A stretch of DNA of 10,221 nt from Dehalococcoidia bacterium (GCA_030613665.1 JAUWLN010000054.1:1-10221); one strand, 5' to 3'; shown: positions 1-7,275, numbered from the stretch's first letter. Made by a program: numbers and translations. The notes: a model not told the origin generated them from the letters alone.

Positions 1-908
1 AGGTTCTGCATTTCATACCAAGTATCCCACATCATCCGTCCGGTGCTGCCGAAGACCCTGACTTCCTTGTAGATGATGTTGGCGGTAAGGTCAAGTGTTA
101 CCGGATCCGAGGGCAGCCCCACCAGGCTGACCCTGCCGGCCCGCCGCACCACAGCCAATGCCCCCTGGATTCCCTTGGGATTGCCGCTGATATCGATGGA
201 GACGTCCACTCCCAATCCGCCGGTGGCATCCATAATAGCCTTGACCGCGTCTTCCTTGGCGGGATTGAGCAGGACGGCATCAGGGGCAAATTGGGGGACC
301 ATTTTCAGCCTGGTTTCCGAGGGCTCAACGGCAAATATCTTGCTGGCGCCCCAGGCGTTGATGGAGCCGAGCCCCATGAGGCCGATAGGCCCGCAGCCGA
401 ATACCGCCACGCTTCGGTTATTTATCTCTCCCTTGAGGATGCCGTTCACGGCCACTCCCCAGGGCTCCAGAATGGCCCCCAGGTCAGGATTGGTATCCCT
501 GGGAAGCTTCCAGCAGCAGACGGCCGGTATTTTCGCGTATTCAGCAAAGACGCCATCAGTATGCACGCCGATTATCGCCATATTCTGGCAGATATGCTGG
601 CGCCCGGTCCGGCACATAAAACAGGTTTCGTCCGGAATGTGAGTTTCCACCGCCACCAGGTCGCCGACCGCTAAATCGGCCACCTGACTGCCCGCTTTCA
701 CCACCTCACCACTGCACTCATGGCCGAAAATCACCGGCGGTTTGAGTCTGGCCTGAGCGAAAGGAGTCCATTCCATGATGTGGATATCCGTGCCGCAAAT
801 GGCCGCTGCTTTCACCTTAATCAAGACATCTTTCGGACCAGGTTCAGGAATATCAACATCCATGAATCTGGCTCCGGGAGCTGCTTTTTCTTTAACTACT
901 GCTTTCAT
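1..908 (-). CDS. Zinc-dependent medium-chain alcohol dehydrogenase, L-threonine 3-dehydrogenase-like (3' end cut off by window)
   Basis: An open frame of 302 codons runs off the window edge, so the C-terminus is missing (the family is about 340-350 aa). It begins MKAVVKEKAAPG, with a GGAGG at 922-926 upstream of the ATG. Catalytic-zinc residues are visible: C38 (AICGTD), H63-E64 (GHE) and E148 (LEP). The structural-zinc lobe is C96, C99 and C107, with Asp93 where the first Cys of the lobe normally lies. The Rossmann motif GCGPIG is at 171-176, and an acidic E195 ends the second strand, which suggests NAD(H) rather than NADP(H). The segments IKVKAAAICGTDIHI, GHECSGEVV and TDGVFAEYA closely resemble threonine dehydrogenase of the Tdh/sorbitol dehydrogenase branch. 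Family membership is secure. The substrate (threonine, a polyol or another secondary alcohol) is inferred only. It probably has its own promoter and lies 115 bp downstream of cinA. Confidence 0.9.
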   Translation of the reverse strand, partial: MKAVVKEKAAPGARFMDVDIPEPGPKDVLIKVKAAAICGTDIHIMEWTPFAQARLKPPVIFGHECSGEVVKAGSQVADLAVGDLVAVETHIPDETCFMCRTGRQHICQNMAIIGVHTDGVFAEYAKIPAVCCWKLPRDTNPDLGAILEPWGVAVNGILKGEINNRSVAVFGCGPIGLMGLGSINAWGASKIFAVEPSETRLKMVPQFAPDAVLLNPAKEDAVKAIMDATGGLGVDVSIDISGNPKGIQGALAVVRRAGRVSLVGLPSDPVTLDLTANIIYKEVRVFGSTGRMMWDTWYEMQN

Positions 909-943
909 AATGCTCGGTATGCCTCCTTTATATCGTTATTTTG

Positions 944-972
944 ATTATACGCCAGCCATTTTTCAGGGGCAA
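944..972 (-). promoter_or_regulatory. Sigma70-type promoter for the alcohol dehydrogenase
   Basis: On the minus strand a perfect -10 TATAAT (944-949) lies 17 bp from a -35 TTGCCC (967-972, 4/6 match). Transcription would start near 937 and give a leader of about 28 nt before the ATG at 908. No terminator is evident between cinA and this gene, so read-through from cinA is also possible. Confidence 0.6.
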
Positions 973-1023
973 GCGGAAACAATAAATATGACAGGTAATA
1001 AGCCGCCGGCAACCAGGAGTATC

Positions 1024-2241
1024 CTATGCCTTCAGTAACTTCACCAGGTCAAAGAGCGCGTAATAGGCCGCCCTGCGTTTCATCTGGTAGAGCCGCCCGG
1101 AGTAACTCTGGACGGTATGCACGTCAACTTTGTCACTGTCAGTGGCAATGTATACCGTGCCCGGCACCATGCCGCTTTCCGGTTCCACGCCGCTTTCGCC
1201 CTCGATGCCTATGCCAACCGTGGCATCCAGTTTCTGGCGCGCCAGGACCGCCATTGCTCTGGCTACCTCAGCTTTATCCTCGCTCTTGGCCAGCTTAGGG
1301 TCAAGGCCCAGTGCCATTTTAGCCTCGCCGGTCGCCGCAATCAGACCACCTTTGAAATAGCGCTCGTTGTCTGCCGCCGTGGCCAGCGTCTGGGTCAGAA
1401 AACCGCCGGTGAACGACTCGGCAACGGCCACCGACAGGCTTTTATCAATAAGCGCTCTGCCCGCCATCGATTCCTGGGTATCATCGTCAATCCCCCAGAT
1501 GATATCACCCAGAATTGCCCTGACGTCAGCCTCACGACCATCTACCATCCGCCTTGCCTCTACTTCCTTTTCTGCCTTCGCCGCGATTCGGATATAGATA
1601 CCATCGAGCTTGGCGTAGGTCGCCAGCGTCGGATTCGGTGATGGCGTCAGGTCGGCCAACATCTCGTCGACCTTAGCTTCTGACGTACCAAACGTTTTTA
1701 TCATGCGTGTCAGGATGACCGCGCCTGTCCTCTGCTGCAATCTGGGCAGAACCTGGTTTTCCCACATATAATGCATCTCTCCCGGAGGACCGGGCATAGC
1801 CACGATAATCTTTCCTTTTTTTTCCACCCACCAGCCGGGGGCGGTGCCCTGCGGGTTAACCAGCGCCGTCGCCGAAGGGATAACCGTTGCCTGTCTGATA
1901 TTGCTCTCCGGCATCTCTATGCCCCGCCGGGCAAAAAAGCTAACCAGCTCCTGCTTCAGCTGCGGGTCCACTTCCATCTTCTCACCCAGTAGCGTCGCAA
2001 TAACGTCACGGGTGATGTCGTCCTGCGTGGGGCCGAGGCCCCCGGTGGTGAGAACGATGTCCGACCTGTCCCATGCCTGCTTGAGAGTACCCAGCAACCG
2101 CGCTGAGTTATCGCCCACGGCGGAGGTGAAATAGAGGTCAATCCCGAGTACAGACAACTGGTTGGCCAGATACGGGGTATTCGTGTCGACTATCTCGCCG
2201 AGGAGCAGTTCGGTGCCGATGGACATAATTTCAGCTTTCAT
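1024..2241 (-). CDS. cinA: CinA family protein: MoCF-type domain plus divergent nicotinamide-nucleotide amidase domain
   Basis: 405 aa, the normal length for two-domain CinA. Residues 1-170 are the molybdopterin-binding-like (COG1058) domain, with GTELLLGEIVDTN at 9-21, TTGGLGPTQDD at 65-75 and MPGPPGEM at 149-156. A KH-like linker follows to about 255. Residues 258-405 are the CinA/PncC domain, which in other bacteria deamidates nicotinamide mononucleotide (and whose N-domain can act as ADP-ribose pyrophosphatase) in pyridine-nucleotide salvage. AES (274-276) and EAK (306-308) are kept, but the usual AESCTGG reads AESFTGG, the YSNEAK-like stretch reads AATGEAK, and the TGIAGP motif reads IGIEGE (344-349). 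Activity is therefore uncertain. The ATG at 2241 is chosen because it has a GGGGG-rich ribosome site just upstream and starts at the family's usual MKAEIMSIGTE; a TTG at 2283 would lie inside the -10 box. Divergent from the aldolase operon. Confidence 0.9.
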   Translation of the reverse strand: MKAEIMSIGTELLLGEIVDTNTPYLANQLSVLGIDLYFTSAVGDNSARLLGTLKQAWDRSDIVLTTGGLGPTQDDITRDVIATLLGEKMEVDPQLKQELVSFFARRGIEMPESNIRQATVIPSATALVNPQGTAPGWWVEKKGKIIVAMPGPPGEMHYMWENQVLPRLQQRTGAVILTRMIKTFGTSEAKVDEMLADLTPSPNPTLATYAKLDGIYIRIAAKAEKEVEARRMVDGREADVRAILGDIIWGIDDDTQESMAGRALIDKSLSVAVAESFTGGFLTQTLATAADNERYFKGGLIAATGEAKMALGLDPKLAKSEDKAEVARAMAVLARQKLDATVGIGIEGESGVEPESGMVPGTVYIATDSDKVDVHTVQSYSGRLYQMKRRAAYYALFDLVKLLKA

Positions 2242-2282
2242 TGAATTCCCCCGCGCTGTTTTTCCACGCAAAATTACACTCA

Positions 2283-2311
2283 ATTATAACAGCAATGACT
2301 GTGAATCACAA
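2283..2311 (-). promoter_or_regulatory. Sigma70-type promoter for cinA
   Basis: Minus strand: perfect -10 TATAAT at 2283-2288, 17-bp spacer, -35 TTGTGA at 2306-2311 (4/6). The predicted transcript start near 2276 lies about 35 nt upstream of the ATG at 2241. The -35 overlaps the dyad TGTGAATCACA, so a protein bound there could block this promoter. Confidence 0.6.
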
Positions 2312-2323
2312 ACCGGATACCGG
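2300..2323. promoter_or_regulatory. Two adjacent short dyads between divergent promoters (possible operator)
   Basis: TGTGA-A-TCACA (2300-2310) is a perfect 5-bp-arm palindrome. Two bases later comes CCGG-ATA-CCGG (2313-2323). They sit between the cinA -35 and the TTGACA assigned to the aldolase operon. Whether a regulator binds is inference; palindromes this short can arise by chance. Confidence 0.35.
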
Positions 2324-2330
2324 GCTTAAC

Positions 2331-2360
2331 TTGACACAGGGTGAGCAGTTTAGGTAATCT
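2331..2360 (+). promoter_or_regulatory. Probable promoter of the aldolase operon
   Basis: A consensus -35 TTGACA lies at 2331-2336. The -10 is weak: GGTAAT (2353-2358, 16-bp spacer) or TAATCT (2355-2360, 18-bp spacer). A weak -10 next to a perfect -35 would suit an activated promoter. The leader to the start codon would be about 50 nt. It contains the small hairpin arms GGTG/CACC (2368-2378). Confidence 0.45.
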
Positions 2361-2417
2361 TGCTGATGGTGCTTCACCGCATCACCACTGGAAATCTTTT
2401 TAAGGAGGAGTTTGACT

Positions 2418-3239
2418 TTGGGACTAAACGCGACCCTGAATCTGAAAAGGAAAATGCTGGCCGGCGAGAAGGTTTACGGGCAGCTTATAGGGCCGGGGGG
2501 CGAGCCGGGTAAGACCGTCGAAGCGCTGAAAAAGCTGGGCGACAGTTTTTTAATGCTGGAAACGGAGCACAGCCTGATTAATAAGGAAACGATATGGGAG
2601 TATATCCGGGTCTGCCGTGAGATGGACATGTCGCTTATCATGCGGACCGAGGATAAGGCCGCTTTCTACCGGTGCTATCTGGATGCCGGAGTGAACGGAC
2701 TGATGCTTCCCCTGGTAAATACCATGGACGAAGCCGCCCACGGCGTGAACATGTCGTATTACCCCCCCATCGGGCGCCGGGGCACCGGCATCGGCCTGAG
2801 CCCATATCTGATTGATTCACAGGACCTGACCAAAGTCCCGTTCCGTTCCCTCATGGATTACGTTAACAACAATACGGTGCTGTTTCCCCAGACGGAAAGC
2901 CTGGAGAACATAAGCAACCTGCACCGTATTCTGAGCCTGGAAGGCGTCACCGGCACGATTGTCGGGCCGTTTGACCTGGCAGTAAATATCGGCAACATCG
3001 ACCCCAAAGCCGTAGCTACTGAAGTGGTCACAGCTCCCGCGGTGGAAGAGAGGCTGCAGCAGATTGTCCAGATATGTCAGAAAGCGGGCAAAGTGGCCGG
3101 CATCGGGGGCTGCACTCCCGAAATGCTGGCGAAATGGGCAAAAGCAGGCTATAATCTGCTTCTGGTCGGCGCTGTTCTCAACGGCAACGTTGAAGCGCTG
3201 CGTCCGGCAATTGAACGGGCACACGAGTTGATAGATTAA
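2418..3239 (+). CDS. HpcH/HpaI-family aldolase (class II, 2-keto acid aldolase)
   Basis: 273 aa, slightly longer than the typical 250-270. The family carries out divalent-metal-dependent retro-aldol cleavage of 2-keto-3-deoxy or 4-hydroxy-2-oxo acids to pyruvate (or an oxo acid) plus an aldehyde. Residues matching the HpaI active site are present: H51 (ETEHS), R76 (IMRTE), metal ligands E160 (PQTES) and D186 (GPFDLA), and the YPPIGRRGTG loop at 115-124. The start is the TTG at 2418, nine bases after AAGGAGG (2402-2408). An in-frame TTG at 2412 is only three bases from that site and is less likely. First gene of a three-gene operon, with 62 bp to the next gene. The exact substrate is unknown. 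Its dehydrogenase partners suggest a sugar-acid or hydroxy-keto-acid route. Confidence 0.85.
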   Translation: MGLNATLNLKRKMLAGEKVYGQLIGPGGEPGKTVEALKKLGDSFLMLETEHSLINKETIWEYIRVCREMDMSLIMRTEDKAAFYRCYLDAGVNGLMLPLVNTMDEAAHGVNMSYYPPIGRRGTGIGLSPYLIDSQDLTKVPFRSLMDYVNNNTVLFPQTESLENISNLHRILSLEGVTGTIVGPFDLAVNIGNIDPKAVATEVVTAPAVEERLQQIVQICQKAGKVAGIGGCTPEMLAKWAKAGYNLLLVGAVLNGNVEALRPAIERAHELID

Positions 3240-3301
3240 ACACTTCAAACAGCGTGCTTTAACATATATCGCAATACAAACATAGCAGGAGGAACCGTAA
3301 C

Positions 3302-4348
3302 ATGGGCAGAAAAGCCAGAGTGGCCGTTACCCGCGACCTGTTTGACGCAGAAGGAAAGTCCGTCAGCCCCGGACCTGGACCATCTATCCTGGACAAGATG
3401 ACAGACGTGGGTTGGGACAAGTTCCAGGAGTATCTAACCGAGGTTTCCACGGAGCAGACCCATGGGTTCGATATGGTGATTTCCTTCGCTCCCTACTGGA
3501 CCAGGCAGACACTATCCGCCAGCCCGCTGCTCCTTTCCATCCACCGGGGCGGAGTCGGATATGACATGGTGGATGTGCCCGCCTGCACCGATGCCGGAGT
3601 GGCCCTCTTCATCATCCCGGCGGCGGTGCGTCGTCCGGTGGCCACCGGCATCATGGCCATGATGCTCGCCCTGGCAACGCGTCTCCGCCTCAAGGACATC
3701 GTAACACGGGCGGGGAAATGGGATGATGGGAGAAAAAAGTATCCGGGCATCGGCCTTATGGGGAAGACCCTGGGTTCAATCGGTGTCGGCAATATCGGGC
3801 ATGACTTGTTCCGGCTGGCCAAGCCTTTCGGAATGAAGCACATTGCTTACGACCCTTACATCACACAGGACGCCATCAAAGATACCGATGTGCAGCTGGT
3901 CGATATGGATACCGTGCTGTCCCAGTCAGACTTCGTGAATGTCAGCTGTCCGCTGAGTGAAAAGACCCGCCATCTGGTCGGGGGAAAAGAGCTGAAGAAG
4001 ATGAAGCCGACCGCCTATATCATCAACACCTCGCGCGGGCCGGTCATCGACGAAGCAGCGCTGGTAAAAGCGCTGAAGGAAGACTGGATAGCGGGCGCCG
4101 GCATCGACGTATTCGAGCAGGAGCCAGCGTCGGCGGATAACCCTCTGTTCAAGCTGGAAAACGTCATTGTTACTCCGCATTCCATCGCCATGACCGATGA
4201 ATTTTATATCACCATGTGGGAACTGATTGCCGAGCAGATACGCCAGATGATTGATGGGAAAAAGCCAGCGACCCTGGTCAACCCGGAAGTCTGGGACAAG
4301 CCGGAATTCCAGAACAAGCTGAAGAAATTCCATCAGGAGATGAAATAA
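3302..4348 (+). CDS. D-isomer-specific 2-hydroxyacid dehydrogenase (first copy)
   Basis: 348 aa, NAD(P)-dependent, cytosolic; interconverts a 2-oxo acid and its 2-hydroxy acid. Family landmarks: RGGVGYDMVD at 82-91, Rossmann GVGNIG at 161-166 with D184 at the end of the second strand (NAD preference), catalytic R245 (NTSRG), E274 (EQEP) and H293 (TPHS), with the expected 29-residue Arg-Glu spacing. The N-terminal domain has a longer front end than the neighbour at 5204-6169 and is clearly a different subgroup, so the pair is not a recent duplication. AGGAGG lies about 10 bases before the ATG. Only 12 bp separate it from the next gene, so it is cotranscribed. Candidate substrates include glyoxylate, hydroxypyruvate or a longer 2-keto acid made or used by the upstream aldolase; sequence alone cannot choose. 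Confidence 0.87.
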   Translation: MGRKARVAVTRDLFDAEGKSVSPGPGPSILDKMTDVGWDKFQEYLTEVSTEQTHGFDMVISFAPYWTRQTLSASPLLLSIHRGGVGYDMVDVPACTDAGVALFIIPAAVRRPVATGIMAMMLALATRLRLKDIVTRAGKWDDGRKKYPGIGLMGKTLGSIGVGNIGHDLFRLAKPFGMKHIAYDPYITQDAIKDTDVQLVDMDTVLSQSDFVNVSCPLSEKTRHLVGGKELKKMKPTAYIINTSRGPVIDEAALVKALKEDWIAGAGIDVFEQEPASADNPLFKLENVIVTPHSIAMTDEFYITMWELIAEQIRQMIDGKKPATLVNPEVWDKPEFQNKLKKFHQEMK

Positions 4349-4360
4349 GGAGACCGGACA

Positions 4361-5122
4361 ATGAACATGTTTGACCTGTCGGGAAAAATCGCCATCGTCA
4401 CCGGTGGCAACCAGGGCATTGGCCTCGGCATCACCCGGGGCCTTGTCAGTGCCGGAGCGACGGTGGTCATCGCCAACCGACGTGCCGCCGAGGGGCTGAA
4501 AGCGGCGGAAACACTGCAGAAAGAAGGGTTCAATACCATAGCCATCCCCACCGATGTCAGCCAGAAGGCTTCCATTGCTGCCATGGTGAAAAAGGTGATG
4601 AACCAGTTCCAGAAAATAGATATCCTGGTCAATAACGCCGCCGTGATGATACGCAAACCGCTGGAAGAATTTGAGGAGAACGAATGGGATACCATAATCA
4701 ATACCAACCTCAGAGGCCTCTTCCTATGCTGCCAGCTCGTTGGCAGAGAGATGATTAAAAAGAAAAAGGGCAAAATCATCAACCTCTCTTCCATTCTGTC
4801 GCAGATAGTACAGCCAGGGCGAGGGGTTTATGCCACAGGCAAAGCCGGCGTTTCCCAACTGACCCGCGCTCTCGCCCTTGAGTGGAGCCAGTATAATATC
4901 AACGTCAATGCCATCGGCCCGGGACTGACCATGACGCCAATCAACCAGAAATACTTTGAAGATAATCCGGATGAGTTGAAAAAAATCGTTGCTAATATAC
5001 CGTTAGGCCGGGAGGCTTATCCAAAAGACTATGCCGGCACCGCCGTGTTTCTGGCTTCGGACGCATCCAGCTACATTACCGGCCAGACACTGCTGGTCGA
5101 CGGCGGTATGACTTTCGTCTAG
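4361..5122 (+). CDS. Short-chain dehydrogenase/reductase, gluconate 5-dehydrogenase/KduD-like
   Basis: 253 aa, a classical SDR of normal length. Cofactor motif TGGNQGIG at 14-21, NNAA at 91-94, N116, and catalytic S144, Y157 and K161 (YATGK) are in correct spacing. The C-terminal TGQTLLVDGG at 240-249 is typical. Basic residues R40-R41 after the second strand suggest NADP(H). Overall it resembles SDRs acting on sugar acids and keto-sugar acids (gluconate 5-dehydrogenase and 2-deoxy-D-gluconate 3-dehydrogenase types), a resemblance judged by eye. The ribosome site AAGGAGA (4347-4353) overlaps the upstream stop codon, a sign of translational coupling. Last gene of the operon; a terminator follows 30 bp later. 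Confidence 0.87.
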   Translation: MNMFDLSGKIAIVTGGNQGIGLGITRGLVSAGATVVIANRRAAEGLKAAETLQKEGFNTIAIPTDVSQKASIAAMVKKVMNQFQKIDILVNNAAVMIRKPLEEFEENEWDTIINTNLRGLFLCCQLVGREMIKKKKGKIINLSSILSQIVQPGRGVYATGKAGVSQLTRALALEWSQYNINVNAIGPGLTMTPINQKYFEDNPDELKKIVANIPLGREAYPKDYAGTAVFLASDASSYITGQTLLVDGGMTFV

Positions 5123-5152
5123 AGATACGTGATTTCAGAGCTCTAATAATAA

Positions 5153-5191
5153 AAAGGGGGAGTGGACAAACAAACACTTCCCCTTTATTTT
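5153..5191. terminator. Bidirectional intrinsic terminator between convergent operons
   Basis: A 12-bp stem with arms at 5153-5164 and 5175-5186 (one G-T wobble) and a 10-nt A-rich loop. On the plus strand it ends in TTTATTTT. On the minus strand the flanking A-run (5150-5155) supplies the T-tract. It would stop both the aldolase operon and the opposing operon. Confidence 0.85.
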
Positions 5192-5203
5192 GACCAACAG
5201 TGG

Positions 5204-6169
5204 CTAATCAAGCACCTGAGGATTCACCGGGAATTTCGGCCTTTCGCCGCGGAACACCCTGAGAATTTCCTCCGCGCATGTCATCGCCATCCGCCGCATA
5301 GCCTCCGTGGTGCTGCCGGCAATGTGCGGCGTACCGATGAAGTTGTCCAGGCTGAACAGCGGATGGTCCGTAGCTGGCGGCTCTTCGAGGAAAACGTCCA
5401 TCGCCGCCCCGGCGATTGTGCTTTTGACCAGAGAGTCGTAAAGAGCCTGCTCATCAACAATGCCACCCCGCGAGCTGTTTATCAGGAAAGCATCGGGCTT
5501 CATCAGATTCAATTCCCTGGCGCCAATGAGGTTGGCCGTCTCTTTGGTCAGCGGAACGCAGATGACAACGTAATCGGCGCCCGGCAGCATATCATCCAGT
5601 TTCTCAATCTTGGTAACGCCCAACCGGGCGGCTTTTTCCTTCGCAACATACGGGTCGTACACGATAACGCTCATATTGAACGCCGTCCGGCACTGTCCGG
5701 CAAGCGTGGCGCCGATATGGCCCACGCCGATGAGGCCCAGTGTCTTATCTTTCAGCTCCACCCCGACCAGGTCTTTCCGCGACTTCGGCTTGCCCATACG
5801 GATACCCCGGTCAGACTCCACTATTTTCTTGTTAATAGCGAGCATCAGACCCAGGTCGTGTTCGGCAACTGATTCGGCATTATCCAGCGGCGTATTGATA
5901 ACCACCACTTTTTTCCGCGTGGCCGCTTCAATATCGATATTGTCGTAGCCGACGCCGTGCTTGGCAATAATCATAAGGTTCTTTGCCTGCTCCAGCATTT
6001 CCCGGTCTATTTCACCCAACCGGACAATGATGGCGTGGGCCTCGTCAGTGAACTCCCGCAAAGGCTTCCCGGGCTGCTCCGGCAAAGAAATGACTTCGGC
6101 CACCTGCCGCAAAATCTCCTGCCCGGCAGGGTGTATGGTCTCGGGCACAATAACTTTCTTGCTGGCCAT
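5204..6169 (-). CDS. D-isomer-specific 2-hydroxyacid dehydrogenase (second copy), phosphoglycerate dehydrogenase/hydroxypyruvate reductase-like
   Basis: 321 aa, typical of single-unit family members without the ACT regulatory domain of SerA. Landmarks: KHGVGYDNID at 70-79, Rossmann GVGHIG at 148-153, D172 (YDPY), catalytic R234 (NSSRG), E263 (LEEP) and H282 (TPHIAG). The TPHIAGSTTEA stretch is typical of the SerA/hydroxypyruvate reductase branch. D172 points to NAD(H). A purine-rich GGGAGA lies just before the ATG. It is the second gene of the minus-strand operon, 25 bp after the propeller gene, and ends at the shared terminator. Plausible substrates are glyoxylate, hydroxypyruvate or other small 2-oxo acids. 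A serine-biosynthesis role is less likely given the catabolic neighbours and missing regulatory domain, but is not excluded. Confidence 0.87.
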   Translation of the reverse strand: MASKKVIVPETIHPAGQEILRQVAEVISLPEQPGKPLREFTDEAHAIIVRLGEIDREMLEQAKNLMIIAKHGVGYDNIDIEAATRKKVVVINTPLDNAESVAEHDLGLMLAINKKIVESDRGIRMGKPKSRKDLVGVELKDKTLGLIGVGHIGATLAGQCRTAFNMSVIVYDPYVAKEKAARLGVTKIEKLDDMLPGADYVVICVPLTKETANLIGARELNLMKPDAFLINSSRGGIVDEQALYDSLVKSTIAGAAMDVFLEEPPATDHPLFSLDNFIGTPHIAGSTTEAMRRMAMTCAEEILRVFRGERPKFPVNPQVLD

Positions 6170-6194
6170 TGTCTCTCCCGTTTATATGTTTCAG

Positions 6195-7145
6195 CTATGA
6201 TTTGTGGACGAACTTCCGCAGCACATTTGAGCCCCGGTCAATATGCCTGGCATTGGATGTCCAGGAGACGTCACCGGTGTAGATATCTCCGCGGGAGTCA
6301 AGCGTAATCGTATGAGGAGCGACAAAAAGCGCATTGTCCAGATCTGCCCCTTCCTGCGTGCTCCAGCGCGCCAGCACTTCACCGTCAGGGCTGAAAATGC
6401 TTAAACGCAGACACAGCTCGGAGACATATACGACACCATCGTCGTCGATGTGAACATCGGTGGGGCGGAAAACGTTCTCCCACTGGTCCAGTAATTTCCC
6501 GTTGCTATCAAAAATCTGGATGCGGCTGTTTTCACGGTCGGGAACCCACACCCGCTCCTGTTTGTCCACGAATATATCATGCGGCAGCCGGAACTCGCTC
6601 GGGCCATAGCCCGGTCCACCCCACGATAGCAGCAGCTTACCGTCCGAGGTGAACTTGTGCACCCGGGCGTTGCCGTAACCGTCAGCGACGTAAATGTTGC
6701 CCGATTCAGCCACCGCTACCCCGGTGGGTCGATTGAACGGCGGGCCACCTCTGACTATGGTGTTCAGGCTCCAGAAGAAATCGAACCATTTCGGCACGTA
6801 GCCGGTATCCGATGGCTGGTCCTCATTGCCCAGCGTCATCAGCAGTTTCCCTTCCGGGCTGAATTTACGCACGGTATGGTTTTCATCATCGGTGCAATAG
6901 ATGGAACCGTCCGGACCAACACCGCTGCCGTGAGCACGCTTGAACAAGCCCTGTCCCCACGAAGTCAGAAAGTTGCCTTCGCGGTCGAAGACCATTACCG
7001 GATGTTCGGTGCTCCTGTTCAGCACAAAAACGCGGTCCTGTGCATCGACGGAGATGCCGCCGATGTCCAGAAATGATGCGCCTTTGGGCAGCTTTGCCCA
7101 GCTGTCTACCAGTTCATAGGTATATTTCCCCGAACCGTATGGCAT
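6195..7145 (-). CDS. NHL-repeat beta-propeller protein resembling peptidyl-alpha-hydroxyglycine amidating lyase (PAL)
   Basis: 316 aa, no signal peptide or membrane segment, so probably cytosolic. Repeated blades have the form DGxxYVxDxxNxRVxKF: 78-95, 148-165, 195-212, 236-251 and 284-312. Compared from memory with the eukaryotic PAL propeller, three blade-start histidines match its zinc ligands: H72 (AHGSG), H189 (LPHDI) and H278 (APHTI). Y157 in VADGYGNARV and the Arg of VPDRENSRIQIF also fall where PAL has active-site residues, and R44 may match a third. PAL cleaves the carbinolamide of peptidyl-hydroxyglycine to an amide and glyoxylate. Bacterial homologues are mostly uncharacterised and may act on other substrates or be non-catalytic. 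AGGAGG at 7155-7160 supports the ATG. First gene of an operon with a 2-hydroxyacid dehydrogenase. Confidence 0.75.
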   Translation of the reverse strand: MPYGSGKYTYELVDSWAKLPKGASFLDIGGISVDAQDRVFVLNRSTEHPVMVFDREGNFLTSWGQGLFKRAHGSGVGPDGSIYCTDDENHTVRKFSPEGKLLMTLGNEDQPSDTGYVPKWFDFFWSLNTIVRGGPPFNRPTGVAVAESGNIYVADGYGNARVHKFTSDGKLLLSWGGPGYGPSEFRLPHDIFVDKQERVWVPDRENSRIQIFDSNGKLLDQWENVFRPTDVHIDDDGVVYVSELCLRLSIFSPDGEVLARWSTQEGADLDNALFVAPHTITLDSRGDIYTGDVSWTSNARHIDRGSNVLRKFVHKS

Positions 7146-7169
7146 GTTTTGATACCTCCTTCTTATTAC

Positions 7170-7204
7170 GCTGTGAGCCGCTCGGCCACGTGATGGTTCA
7201 CGGC
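7170..7204. repeat. Imperfect inverted repeat in the leader of the propeller operon
   Basis: Arms 7170-7179 and 7195-7204 can form ten pairs on the plus strand (two wobbles) and eight pairs with two mismatches in the minus-strand transcript that would contain it. It lies about 10 bases upstream of the ribosome binding site of the propeller gene. A regulatory role is unproven. Confidence 0.3.
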
Positions 7205-7220
7205 CTGAATAATCTTAAAT

Positions 7221-7250
7221 ACTTTACGGCATAAGCTCCTTTCCCGTCAA
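7221..7250 (-). promoter_or_regulatory. Probable promoter of the propeller/dehydrogenase operon
   Basis: Minus strand: -35 TTGACG (7245-7250, 5/6), 18-bp spacer, -10 TAAAGT (7221-7226, 4/6). The predicted leader is about 70 nt. The -35 is formed by the left arm of the inverted repeat at 7246-7275. Confidence 0.5.
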
Positions 7251-7275
7251 ACTGCGGGAAGCGTGATAGTTTGAC
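7246..7275. promoter_or_regulatory. Perfect inverted repeat overlapping both divergent -35 boxes: likely shared operator
   Basis: GTCAAACT (7246-7253) and AGTTTGAC (7268-7275) are perfect inverted copies. Their centres are 22 bp apart, about two helical turns, so they lie on the same face of the DNA. Each arm contains the TTGAC of a -35 box, one per strand. A second, overlapping dyad TTCCCG/CGGGAA (7241-7246 and 7255-7260) uses the left arm. The layout is typical of a dimeric repressor or regulator site between divergent genes. No regulator gene is in the window. Confidence 0.55.

Noticed and set aside
73..1038. Plus-strand open frames across the alcohol dehydrogenase
   Set aside because: They are shadows of the minus-strand gene, which shows full family motifs; the plus-strand proteins show none.
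2242..2283. Longer cinA from a TTG start at 2283
   Set aside because: That codon overlaps the predicted -10 box, has no ribosome site, and would add 14 residues not usual in the family.
2300..2310. CRP-type site TGTGA...TCACA
   Set aside because: The arms are separated by one base, not the six needed for a CRP/FNR-type site.
3302..6169. The two hydroxyacid dehydrogenases as a recent inverted duplication
   Set aside because: Their sequences differ widely outside the shared catalytic motifs, and their lengths and N-termini are different.
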